Positions 1 through 6,619 of a stretch of 11,311 nt of DNA are shown here, in pieces (the stretch's first letter is position 1; every line of letters starts with the position of its first letter). A program made the position numbers and the translations under genes. The DNA comes from Lachnospiraceae bacterium UBA7188 (GTDB lineage Bacteria > Bacillota > Clostridia > Lachnospirales > Lachnospiraceae): the NCBI GenBank assembly GCA_002490995.1, contig DKVC01000275.1, forward strand, positions 23,018-34,328, given 5' to 3'. The notes under the pieces were generated by a model. The model had not been told where the DNA came from and did no database searches. It saw only the letters and a list, made by a program, of their open reading frames with translations.

Positions 1-22
1 GTTATTTTCCGGCAGTTCCTAA
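1..22 (+). CDS. Possible 3' end of an upstream gene (addB candidate)
   Basis: One reading frame closes with a TAA at 20-22 (last residues LFSGSS), 40 bases before the addA start. In Firmicutes addB normally lies directly upstream of addA in one operon, so this stop is a plausible end of addB. Only six codons are visible and none carries a recognisable AddB motif, so the identity rests on gene order alone. The frame in register with addA has no stop between position 3 and the ATG, and the third frame runs well into addA. Confidence 0.25.
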
Positions 23-45
23 GAGCCACAGAAGAAAATCCGGCC

Positions 46-57
46 GGGAGGAAAGGA
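46..57 (+). promoter_or_regulatory. Ribosome-binding site of addA
   Basis: GGGAGG (46-51) followed by AAAGGA (52-57) lies 5 to 11 bases before the ATG at 63. It supports that start over any upstream in-frame codon; no promoter is visible in the short upstream stretch, which fits co-transcription with a preceding gene. Confidence 0.7.
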
Positions 58-62
58 AAACC

Positions 63-3000
63 ATGGCAGTCACATTTACAACAGAACAGCAAAGGGCCAT
101 CGATCTGCACGGCTGTAACATTCTGGTATCAGCAGCGGCGGGAAGCGGTAAGACAGCGGTATTGGTGGAGCGTATCGTCCAAATGGTATGTAATGAACGC
201 AATCCTGTAGACATTGACAGGCTGCTGATCGTCACTTTTACCAATGCGGCGGCAGCAGAGATGCGGGAGCGTATCGCGGCGGGGATCTCAAAGCGGCTTG
301 CGGAACATCCGGAGTCCGAGCATATCCAGAAGCAGGCCACGCTGTTACATAATGCCCAGATTACTACCATAGACAGCTTCTGCCTGTTCCTGCTGCGGAA
401 TCACTTTAACGAAATCGGTCTGGATCCTGCGTTCCGGATTGCGGACGAGGGGGAGATTAAGCTGATGCAGCAGGAGGTCCTGGCGGAGCTGATAGAGGAC
501 TCCTATGCGTCAGGAAATGAAGCGTTTCGATTCTGTGTGGAGTATTTCTGCCCCGGGGGAAAGGAGAGTGTGCTGGAGCAGTATATTCTCAAACTGTCCC
601 GGTATGCCGCCAGTTTTCCATGGCCGCAGCGCTGGCTGGAGAAGAGAAAAGATGACTACAGCACATCGTCAGTGGAGGAAATGTGCGGCAGTCCTTATGC
701 CCTGTATCTGACGGAGCATTTGCACCGGATGATTTCCGGATGTGTGGAAAAGCTTGCCAGAGTGCGCAGCCTGTGTGAGGAGCCGGACGGCCCTTATATG
801 TACGGGGAACTGGTGGAGGCCGAGCTGGAGCAGCTGGAAGGGCTGATGGCCTGTACATCACTGGAGGAGTATGCGGTGAAGCTGCCGGCGGTGAAATTCG
901 GCAGGCTTCCCTCCAGGAAGGATGACAGTGTCTCCGTATTGAAAAGAGAGCTTGCAAAAGACATGCGTGCCGGGGTGAAGGACAGTATCGGGGAAATGGA
1001 GGAGAAGTTTTTTGCCACGACTCTGGAACTGGCGGCAAGGCAGAGCAGGGAATGCAGAGCGCCGGTGGGCACCCTGATCGATCTGGTGCTGGATTTCGAC
1101 AGGCGGATGCTGGAGAAAAAGCAGGACAGGAAGGTGATCGATTTCTCAGATATGGAGCATTTTGCCCTGGATATTCTCCTGGATGCGGACGGAGAGGAGA
1201 TACGTCCCAGCGCCGTGGCAAAGGAATATCGGCAGCATTTTGCGGAGATACTGACGGACGAGTATCAGGACAGCAATCTGGTGCAGGAGTACCTGCTGAA
1301 AGCGGTTTCCGGCGAGGAGGACGGGAATTTTAACCGGTTTATGGTGGGGGATGTGAAGCAGAGTATTTATAAATTCCGCCTGGCAAGGCCGGAGCTTTTC
1401 CTGGAGAAATATGAGACGTATAAAACGGATGAACCGGAGCCTGGGAGTCATATGCTTTACAGCTGCGCGGGTGAGGGATATATTCCGCAAGGGGATAATT
1501 CCATGCCATCAGATGAGGAAAAAAAGGCTGGGCAGATGAGCGGGGCAGACAGCCGAAGGCTGCCGTCCTGCCTGAGAATCGATCTGGCCAGGAATTTCCG
1601 CAGCCGTGTGCAGGTGGTGGATACTGTGAACGATGTGTTCGGCCGTATGATGAGTTCGGAAGTGGGCGGGATTGTCTATGACAGCAGGGCGGCTCTGTAT
1701 CCGGGGGCGGTTTATCCGGAGAATGACGGATGTGTCAGTGAATTAATTCTGGTGGATAAGCCGGATAAAGGCGATGATCTGAGTGCAAAGCAGGCAGAGG
1801 CACTGGCAATTGCCCATAAAATCAAGCTGCTGAGGGAAAGCTTTCTGGTGACAGACAGAGGGAGCGGAGAGGAAAGGCCTGTAAAATACGGGGATATGGT
1901 GATCCTGCTGCGAACCAACAGCGGTTGGGATGAGGAATTTAAGGAGGTGCTGGAGCAGGAGGGCATCCCGGTTTACATTACTTCGAAGACCGGGTACTTT
2001 GCCGCTGTGGAAGTGCAGGAACTGCTGCAGGTTCTGAGGGTACTGGACAATCCATGCCAGGATATTCCGCTGTTCGGAGTCATGAAATCCATTTTCGGCG
2101 GCTTTACAGAAGAAGAGGCAGCGCGGATTCGAAGCCATGCAAAGGGGTGCTGCCTGTATGAAGCGCTGAAGAAATTTGCGGAGGATTACGGGGATTATGA
2201 AGGCGGGAACCAGGGTATCATTCCTGAGCCGTGTATTTCGGAAGCGGAAACAAAAGCTACGATGAAAGGGCCGGAAGAAGATGACATTGTAATAAAAGGA
2301 AAGGAGCCGGAGGAACGCGAAATTCCTGACGGGGATATGGCATGTCTGGGGGAAAAGGCAGCGGCTTTCCTGCGGATGATAGCCTCTTACCGGGCATATA
2401 CGGTATATCTCCCCATTCGGGAATTGCTGACAAAACTGATCAATGATTTCGGGTACCTGGATTATGTGACTGCGCTGCCAACAGGAAGTAAGAAGAGGGC
2501 GAATGTGGAGATGCTTCTGACCAGGGCTTCCGATTTCGAGAAGACCAGCTACTTCGGGCTGTTTCATTTTATCCGGTATATGGGGCAGCTGGAGAAGTAC
2601 GATGTGGATTACGGCGGAGCGGAGCAGCTGGATGAAAACGCGGATGTGGTACGTATCATGAGCATCCACAAGAGCAAGGGACTGGAATTCCCGGTTACTT
2701 TTGTGGCCGGAATGAGCAAACGCTTTAACATGCAGGATGTGAATCAGTCCCTGATACTGGATATGGACCTGGGATTGGGCACTGATTATGTGGATCCGGA
2801 CAGGCGTATCTGCAATAAAACACTGCGCCGGACTGCCCTGTCCAGAAAGCTGCGGGAGGAAAGCCTGGCGGAGGAGCTGCGTCTGCTCTACGTGGCAATG
2901 ACCCGTGCCCGTGAGAAACTGATTATGACAGGAGCAGTGGAGAATGCCCGGGTAAAATGGGAGCGGCAGCTGGAACTGGGTGGAGGACAGCTGTCTTATC

Positions 3001-3944
3001 TGGACTTCGTGGAGGCAGGCAGCTTCCTGGATTTCCTGCTTCCGGTATTGCCGGGTACCTGTGTGGAGGTTTCCGTGACTGAACAGGAGGAGATGGCGGC
3101 AGGAGCGCTTGCGGAACAGCTTCATCTGTCCGGAAGGCGGGAAGCCCTGGCGCTTGCGGGGCAGCAGGCGGATTCGGAGGCGGAGAAACGTCTGCGGGAG
3201 TGCCTGAATGCCGTGTATCCCTATGCCATGCTGTCTGACCTTTACACCAAGACAACCGTTTCAGAATTGAAAATTGCGGCAATGGCAGACAGGGATGAGG
3301 CGGCATATCATACCTTTGAGGAGAAGGAAGTACAGCCGTATATCCCCATGTTCCGGAGAGAAGAGGAGAAGGTCAGCGGTTCTGTCCGGGGAAACGCTTA
3401 TCACAGGGTTATGGAGCTGCTGGATTTTGAAGCTGTTATGAAGTTTGCAGAAGAGAAGGGAATGGAAGCCGGCCAGGGGATATTTTCAACAGAAGACGAG
3501 AAGGCGCTGGCTTCTGGCGTGCGGGCATTCCTGCAGAAAGAAGCGGCGGAAAAGCGTCTTACCGAAGAATATTTCCAGGCAGTAAATGTACGGAAAATCG
3601 TTCATTTTCTGCGCACACCTCTGGCAGCCCGTATGTACCAGGCTGAGAAGAACGGCAGGCTTTACCGGGAGCAGCCCTTTGTACTGGGCATCGATGCCCG
3701 CAGGCTGAAAAGTGATTTTCCTTCTACGGAGACGGTTCTGATTCAGGGAATTATCGACGTGTTTTTTGAGGAGGAGGACGGACTGATCCTGCTTGACTAC
3801 AAGACGGATTCAGTAGCTTCCATGAAGGAACTCTGGAACCGCTATGAAACCCAGCTGGATTATTATCAGGAGGCAATTCAGAAGATATACGGAAAGCCGG
3901 TGAAAGAGCGGATATTGTATTCTTTTCATCTGGAAAAATATTAG
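63..3944 (+). CDS. addA: ATP-dependent helicase/nuclease subunit A (AddA)
   Basis: AddA is the UvrD-like helicase plus RecB-type nuclease subunit of AddAB, which resects double-strand DNA ends for RecA loading in the cytoplasm. In the 1293-aa product the Walker A loop GSGKT is at residues 27-31, the motif II box TDEYQDSN starts at T398, the motif with SIHKSKGLEFP is near 867-877, and motif VI LLYVAMTRAR is near 941-950. The C-terminal nuclease shows H1114, D1232, D1245 and K1247 (GIIDV...LLDYKTD), so both activities should be intact. It is somewhat longer than the roughly 1230 aa of Bacillus AddA. The extra length may sit in two charged, low-complexity linkers (about 456-504 and 709-758). Its partner addB would be expected just upstream, outside the window. 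The gene ends 84 bases before the convergent asnB. Confidence 0.97.
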   Translation: MAVTFTTEQQRAIDLHGCNILVSAAAGSGKTAVLVERIVQMVCNERNPVDIDRLLIVTFTNAAAAEMRERIAAGISKRLAEHPESEHIQKQATLLHNAQITTIDSFCLFLLRNHFNEIGLDPAFRIADEGEIKLMQQEVLAELIEDSYASGNEAFRFCVEYFCPGGKESVLEQYILKLSRYAASFPWPQRWLEKRKDDYSTSSVEEMCGSPYALYLTEHLHRMISGCVEKLARVRSLCEEPDGPYMYGELVEAELEQLEGLMACTSLEEYAVKLPAVKFGRLPSRKDDSVSVLKRELAKDMRAGVKDSIGEMEEKFFATTLELAARQSRECRAPVGTLIDLVLDFDRRMLEKKQDRKVIDFSDMEHFALDILLDADGEEIRPSAVAKEYRQHFAEILTDEYQDSNLVQEYLLKAVSGEEDGNFNRFMVGDVKQSIYKFRLARPELFLEKYETYKTDEPEPGSHMLYSCAGEGYIPQGDNSMPSDEEKKAGQMSGADSRRLPSCLRIDLARNFRSRVQVVDTVNDVFGRMMSSEVGGIVYDSRAALYPGAVYPENDGCVSELILVDKPDKGDDLSAKQAEALAIAHKIKLLRESFLVTDRGSGEERPVKYGDMVILLRTNSGWDEEFKEVLEQEGIPVYITSKTGYFAAVEVQELLQVLRVLDNPCQDIPLFGVMKSIFGGFTEEEAARIRSHAKGCCLYEALKKFAEDYGDYEGGNQGIIPEPCISEAETKATMKGPEEDDIVIKGKEPEEREIPDGDMACLGEKAAAFLRMIASYRAYTVYLPIRELLTKLINDFGYLDYVTALPTGSKKRANVEMLLTRASDFEKTSYFGLFHFIRYMGQLEKYDVDYGGAEQLDENADVVRIMSIHKSKGLEFPVTFVAGMSKRFNMQDVNQSLILDMDLGLGTDYVDPDRRICNKTLRRTALSRKLREESLAEELRLLYVAMTRAREKLIMTGAVENARVKWERQLELGGGQLSYLDFVEAGSFLDFLLPVLPGTCVEVSVTEQEEMAAGALAEQLHLSGRREALALAGQQADSEAEKRLRECLNAVYPYAMLSDLYTKTTVSELKIAAMADRDEAAYHTFEEKEVQPYIPMFRREEEKVSGSVRGNAYHRVMELLDFEAVMKFAEEKGMEAGQGIFSTEDEKALASGVRAFLQKEAAEKRLTEEYFQAVNVRKIVHFLRTPLAARMYQAEKNGRLYREQPFVLGIDARRLKSDFPSTETVLIQGIIDVFFEEEDGLILLDYKTDSVASMKELWNRYETQLDYYQEAIQKIYGKPVKERILYSFHLEKY

Positions 3945-3969
3945 GATGAGAAGCAACAGTCGTAAAACC

Positions 3970-4014
3970 GTGGGCCTGAGGCGAATAACAGCAGTTATCA
4001 AGCCGTCAGGCCAC
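3970..4014. terminator. Bidirectional hairpin terminator between addA and asnB
   Basis: The gap between the convergent genes folds as an extended hairpin: GTGG(G)CCTGA pairs with TCAGGCCAC with one bulged G, then GGC with GCC, then ATAAC with GTTAT around an AGCA loop. On the minus strand the stem is followed by GGTTTTACG and on the plus strand by AGTTTCC, so the T-tracts are short; it looks more convincing for asnB than for addA. Confidence 0.55.
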
Positions 4015-4028
4015 AGTTTCCAGGAAGC

Positions 4029-5927
4029 TCAGCGGCTGGCTTCTTCCGGGAAATAAATTTCATACCACACCAGAAAGGCGTACACAGCCCAAAGTTTCCG
4101 GTTGGTATTGCCACGTCCAAAGCCGCGCCCGGCCATCAGTTCGTCCAGTGCTTCCCGGTTGAAGAATTTCTCCGCGGCAGGAGAATGGAATGCCCGGAGT
4201 ATGGCTTCGGAGCCGGTTTCCGAGGTCAGGAAATGGCCCAGGGGAACCGGGAATCCCAGCTTTCTGCGGCTGGAGCTGGCGGCGGGCAGATGACGGGCTG
4301 CCACCTGGCGGAACAGGTATTTTGACACCTGTTTCTTCTGTTTATAATTGGCGGGCAGACAGCGGGCTACCTCGAATACTTCCCTGTCCAGATAAGGAAC
4401 ACGCAGCTCCAGGGAGTGGGCCATGCTCATGCGGTCTGCCTTCTGAAGAATATCCCCCGGAAGCCAGTGGAGCAGGTCTATGTACTGCATGCGGCTGGCG
4501 TCATCCAGCGCCCGGGCGTCTTCATAGTCATTTGACAGGAATTCCTGGGGGGAGAGGGCTTTGGTTTTTATTTTTAGCAGACGCTTTCTCTCTTTGGCAG
4601 TGAACAGGTTTGCATTGCCGATGAAACGCTCTTCCACAGGCATGCTGCCGCGGATGAGGAAGCTTCGCCCGCGCATGTTCGGCAGGTGGGTGGCCAGGCC
4701 GGCGATTCCCTTCCGAAGCAGGGAAGGAAGTTTTTGGTACAGTCGCAGTGCATTTGGTTCGCAGTAGATACAATACCCGCCGAATAACTCGTCGGCGCCT
4801 TCGCCGGAAACCACCACCTTTACCTTACGGGCGGCTTCGCGGGATACAAAATACAAAGCCACCGCGGAAGGGTCGCCGGAGGGCTCATCCATATGGTAGA
4901 GTACTTCCGGTACGGCTTCCCAGAATTCCCTTTCGGAGATTTGTTTTCCTTTGTGGGAAAGGTTCAGTTCTTCGGCGAGCTCTTTGGCAAGGGGCATTTC
5001 ATTATAGCGGGTCTGGCTTTTGCCGAAGCCCACGGTGAAGGTTTTGGTTCCGGTAAACTCTGCCGCAACCAGGCTGGAGTCCACTCCGCCGGACAGAAAA
5101 GCGCCTACTTCCACGTCGGCCGCCATATGTGTTTTCACAGAGGCCCCGATTACCTGGTCCAGGAGAGAAACCCAGCGTTCCATGTCTGTTTTTTCGGGAT
5201 TTTCCCCTGTCTTTTCTTTCTGCTTTTCGGAACATCCGGGATATAATTCCGGCACAAAGTACTGTGTCAGTTCCAGGGAGGAAGTTTTCCTGTCATATTT
5301 CAGGAAATGTCCCGGCTTAAGCTGCCGGATACCCTGGAAAAAGGTCTGTTCCAAAGCCGAGTACTGGAAGGAGAGATACTGCTCCAGCGCTTCCGTATTC
5401 AGCTTCTTTTTATAAGAAGGATGGGGCAGGATTCCCTTAATTTCCGAGGCGAAGATGAAGCAGCCGTCTGCCAGGGTATAGTAAAAGGGCTTGATGCCGA
5501 ACGGATCTCTCGCCGCATAGAGCCGTTCATTTTTCTCGTCCCAGATGGCAAAGGCGAACATGCCGCGCAGATGCTCCGGCAGGCGCTCCCCCCACTCCTC
5601 GTAACCGTGGAGCAGCACTTCCGAATCTCCCTGTGTGGAAAAACTATGTCCGGCTTCCAGGAGTTGCTGGCGAAGCTCCTGATAATTATAGATTTCCCCA
5701 TTGAACACCAGCATCAGCTCTCCGGTTTCGTTCGCCATGGGCTGGACGCTGCCTTCCAGGTCGATGATGCTGAGCCTGCGGAAACCAAGGGCAGCCTTTT
5801 CGGACAGCCAGCTTTTTCCCTGGTCCGGGCCCCGGTGAATCAGGGCGGTCATCATCATTTCAAGGATGTGCTCCCTGGGAAGAGAGACTTTACTGTTTTT
5901 TTCTATAAATCCGCATATTCCACACAT
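4029..5927 (-). CDS. asnB: Asparagine synthase (glutamine-hydrolysing), AsnB type
   Basis: The enzyme makes asparagine from aspartate, glutamine and ATP. The product begins MCGICGF, so Cys2 becomes the N-terminal nucleophile of the glutaminase domain after Met removal. R50, the NGE motif (76-78) and D101 line the expected glutamine site. The synthetase domain has the PP-loop SGGVDSS (279-285), GEGADELFGGY (375-385) and a late KLGFPVP segment. The length of 632 aa equals Bacillus subtilis AsnB and exceeds the roughly 554 aa of the E. coli enzyme. A charged linker (about 230-250) joins the two domains. The start is fixed by Cys2 and by AAAGGAG nine bases upstream. No T-box leader was found (no AGGGTGGNACCGCG-like sequence upstream) and no convincing promoter was picked out. 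It is monocistronic and convergent with addA. Confidence 0.97.
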   Translation of the reverse strand: MCGICGFIEKNSKVSLPREHILEMMMTALIHRGPDQGKSWLSEKAALGFRRLSIIDLEGSVQPMANETGELMLVFNGEIYNYQELRQQLLEAGHSFSTQGDSEVLLHGYEEWGERLPEHLRGMFAFAIWDEKNERLYAARDPFGIKPFYYTLADGCFIFASEIKGILPHPSYKKKLNTEALEQYLSFQYSALEQTFFQGIRQLKPGHFLKYDRKTSSLELTQYFVPELYPGCSEKQKEKTGENPEKTDMERWVSLLDQVIGASVKTHMAADVEVGAFLSGGVDSSLVAAEFTGTKTFTVGFGKSQTRYNEMPLAKELAEELNLSHKGKQISEREFWEAVPEVLYHMDEPSGDPSAVALYFVSREAARKVKVVVSGEGADELFGGYCIYCEPNALRLYQKLPSLLRKGIAGLATHLPNMRGRSFLIRGSMPVEERFIGNANLFTAKERKRLLKIKTKALSPQEFLSNDYEDARALDDASRMQYIDLLHWLPGDILQKADRMSMAHSLELRVPYLDREVFEVARCLPANYKQKKQVSKYLFRQVAARHLPAASSSRRKLGFPVPLGHFLTSETGSEAILRAFHSPAAEKFFNREALDELMAGRGFGRGNTNRKLWAVYAFLVWYEIYFPEEASR

Positions 5928-5936
5928 AATGAATAA

Positions 5937-5943
5937 CTCCTTT
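5937..5943 (-). promoter_or_regulatory. Ribosome-binding site of asnB
   Basis: Read on the minus strand, AAAGGAG lies about nine bases before the ATG, an ideal distance. It confirms the start that places Cys at position 2. Confidence 0.7.
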
Positions 5944-6051
5944 GTATGATTTCCTCTGTTTGTCTTATGGAAGTGCCGGGTGTATCAGTCAGGAACTTTC
6001 TTATTTCCGGCGATTCCTTATGGATATCATTTTAAAGGAGGGTTATTTCTT

Positions 6052-6111
6052 ATGCATAACAAGGGTGTTTCAAAAATGTATCGGGTTGTAAATATTTGTG
6101 GAGGGCAATGA
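6052..6111 (+). CDS. Possible 19-aa small protein or leader peptide
   Basis: ATG at 6052 opens a 19-codon frame ending at TGA 6109-6111. It is preceded by AAAGGAGGG (6034-6042) nine bases upstream, one of the best Shine-Dalgarno sequences in the window. The peptide (one Cys, several basic residues, ends GGQ) matches no family I recognise and has no membrane segment. The only promoter candidate is the weak pair at 5960-5988. It could be a real microprotein, a leader peptide, the remnant of a longer gene, or chance. Confidence 0.25.
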   Translation: MHNKGVSKMYRVVNICGGQ

Positions 6112-6133
6112 AAAAATATCATGGATGAATTGA

Positions 6134-6162
6134 TTGTTGTGAGCAGGGAAATATAGTATAAT
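6134..6162 (+). promoter_or_regulatory. Sigma-A-type promoter upstream of antitoxin-like gene
   Basis: A perfect TATAAT (6157-6162) is preceded by TTGTTG (6134-6139) with a 17-base spacer. The -35 matches the consensus only in its first three bases. A transcript would start near 6169 and leave a leader of about 94 bases before the ATG at 6263. Confidence 0.5.
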
Positions 6163-6204
6163 ATGACCATATTCTTGGCAGGGAACGGCCGGATGGCCAT
6201 CTGT

Positions 6205-6226
6205 CATGAGCGTTGCTGTACTCATG
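6205..6226. repeat. Inverted repeat in antitoxin leader
   Basis: CATGAG (6205-6210) and CTCATG (6221-6226) are exact inverted copies separated by 10 bases, lying downstream of the TATAAT promoter and 36 bases before the antitoxin-like ATG. This could be an autoregulatory operator or an RNA hairpin; the 6-bp arms are short enough that chance is possible. Confidence 0.35.
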
Positions 6227-6262
6227 GTATAGTAAATGCATAAGTAGAAAGGATGTGATAAT

Positions 6263-6433
6263 ATGTTGGCAATTAAACATCAGATGACAACAGAAACACA
6301 GGAAACTGATACTGCAAAATTGGAATTATACAAGCTTATTGGGGAGGGGTATAAGGCCATGCAGGAGGGAAGAGTTACTCCCCTTGATGAAGTAAGAAAA
6401 GAAATAGAGAAAAGGAGAAGGGAACGTGGCTGA
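6263..6433 (+). CDS. Small antitoxin-like protein (type II TA, partner toxin broken)
   Basis: This 56-aa frame starts at ATG 6263 with AAAGGA about ten bases upstream. The product is highly charged, with a predicted helical middle (LELYKLIGEGYKAMQEGR) and a basic tail (EVRKEIEKRRRERG). This composition and size resemble the small antitoxins that pair with RelE/ParE-family toxins. The assignment is supported by what follows: a toxin-like frame starts at GTG 6426, overlapping the end of this gene by eight bases, the usual coupled antitoxin-toxin arrangement. Because the toxin is truncated, this antitoxin appears to be an orphan. It could still bind DNA at its own promoter or neutralise related toxins elsewhere in the genome, but neither is shown by the sequence. 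Confidence 0.65.
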   Translation: MLAIKHQMTTETQETDTAKLELYKLIGEGYKAMQEGRVTPLDEVRKEIEKRRRERG

Positions 6434-6539
6434 TGTTGTATTTACGGAACCGGCAAAATATGATTTACTGGACATAGAATACTATATTTTTGTAGATCTC
6501 TGTAATCCTCAGGCATCTCAGTTTGGAAGAGTACTATAG
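6426..6539 (+). pseudogene. Truncated ParE/RelE-superfamily toxin fragment
   Basis: A GTG start at 6426, with AAAGGAG (6411-6417) eight bases upstream, opens a frame reading VADVVFTEPAKYDLLDIEYY and then continuing for 17 more residues to TAG 6537-6539. The opening resembles ParE-type toxins: a beta strand, then the TEPAKYDLLDIEYYI helix and an NPQAS segment like the usual NPxAA. Such toxins are normally about 90-105 aa; this one stops at 37 aa, right after the second helix would begin, so the catalytic or gyrase-binding sheet is missing. I could not recognise the lost part downstream in another frame. The break is therefore more likely a deletion than a simple frameshift. The fragment overlaps the antitoxin-like gene by eight bases. 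Confidence 0.6.
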
Positions 6540-6557
6540 GAAGCGGGGGCAGCTTCC
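6539..6557. repeat. Short hairpin after the toxin fragment
   Basis: GGAAGC (6539-6544) and GCTTCC (6552-6557) form a 6-bp stem with a seven-base G-rich loop directly at the toxin-fragment stop. No T-run follows on either strand, so it is not a convincing intrinsic terminator. The remaining bases up to 6619 show nothing else I can name. Confidence 0.3.
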
Positions 6558-6619
6558 CATAGCCGAATGCAGCGCAAAGTGAATGCTTTTTGAAGTGAAG
6601 AAATGTTTTCAAAGATATA

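Larger units (their letters stand above)
5928..6262. other. Intergenic region between asnB and the antitoxin-like gene
   Basis: This 335-base AT-rich stretch lies between divergent genes. It holds the asnB ribosome-binding site, a weak plus-strand promoter-like pair (TTGTCT at 5960-5965 and TATCAG at 5983-5988, 17-base spacer), a 19-codon ORF with a strong Shine-Dalgarno (6052-6111), a better promoter at 6134-6162, and an inverted repeat CATGAG-N10-CTCATG (6205-6226). No larger gene and no recognisable riboswitch was seen. Confidence 0.6.

Noticed and set aside
1743..3125. Long minus-strand open frame (460 aa) opposite addA
   Set aside because: It lies entirely antisense to well-conserved helicase motifs of addA, its His/Gln/Leu-rich composition is that of a mirror frame of a GC-rich gene, and it shows no domain.
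5307..5936. 209-aa plus-strand open frame opposite the asnB 5' half
   Set aside because: It is the antisense shadow of the glutaminase domain, whose catalytic residues are clear on the other strand.
5928..6250. T-box riboswitch upstream of asnB
   Set aside because: Asparagine genes in Firmicutes are often T-box controlled, but no AGGGTGGNACCGCG-like antiterminator sequence or terminator with a T-run was found on the minus strand here.
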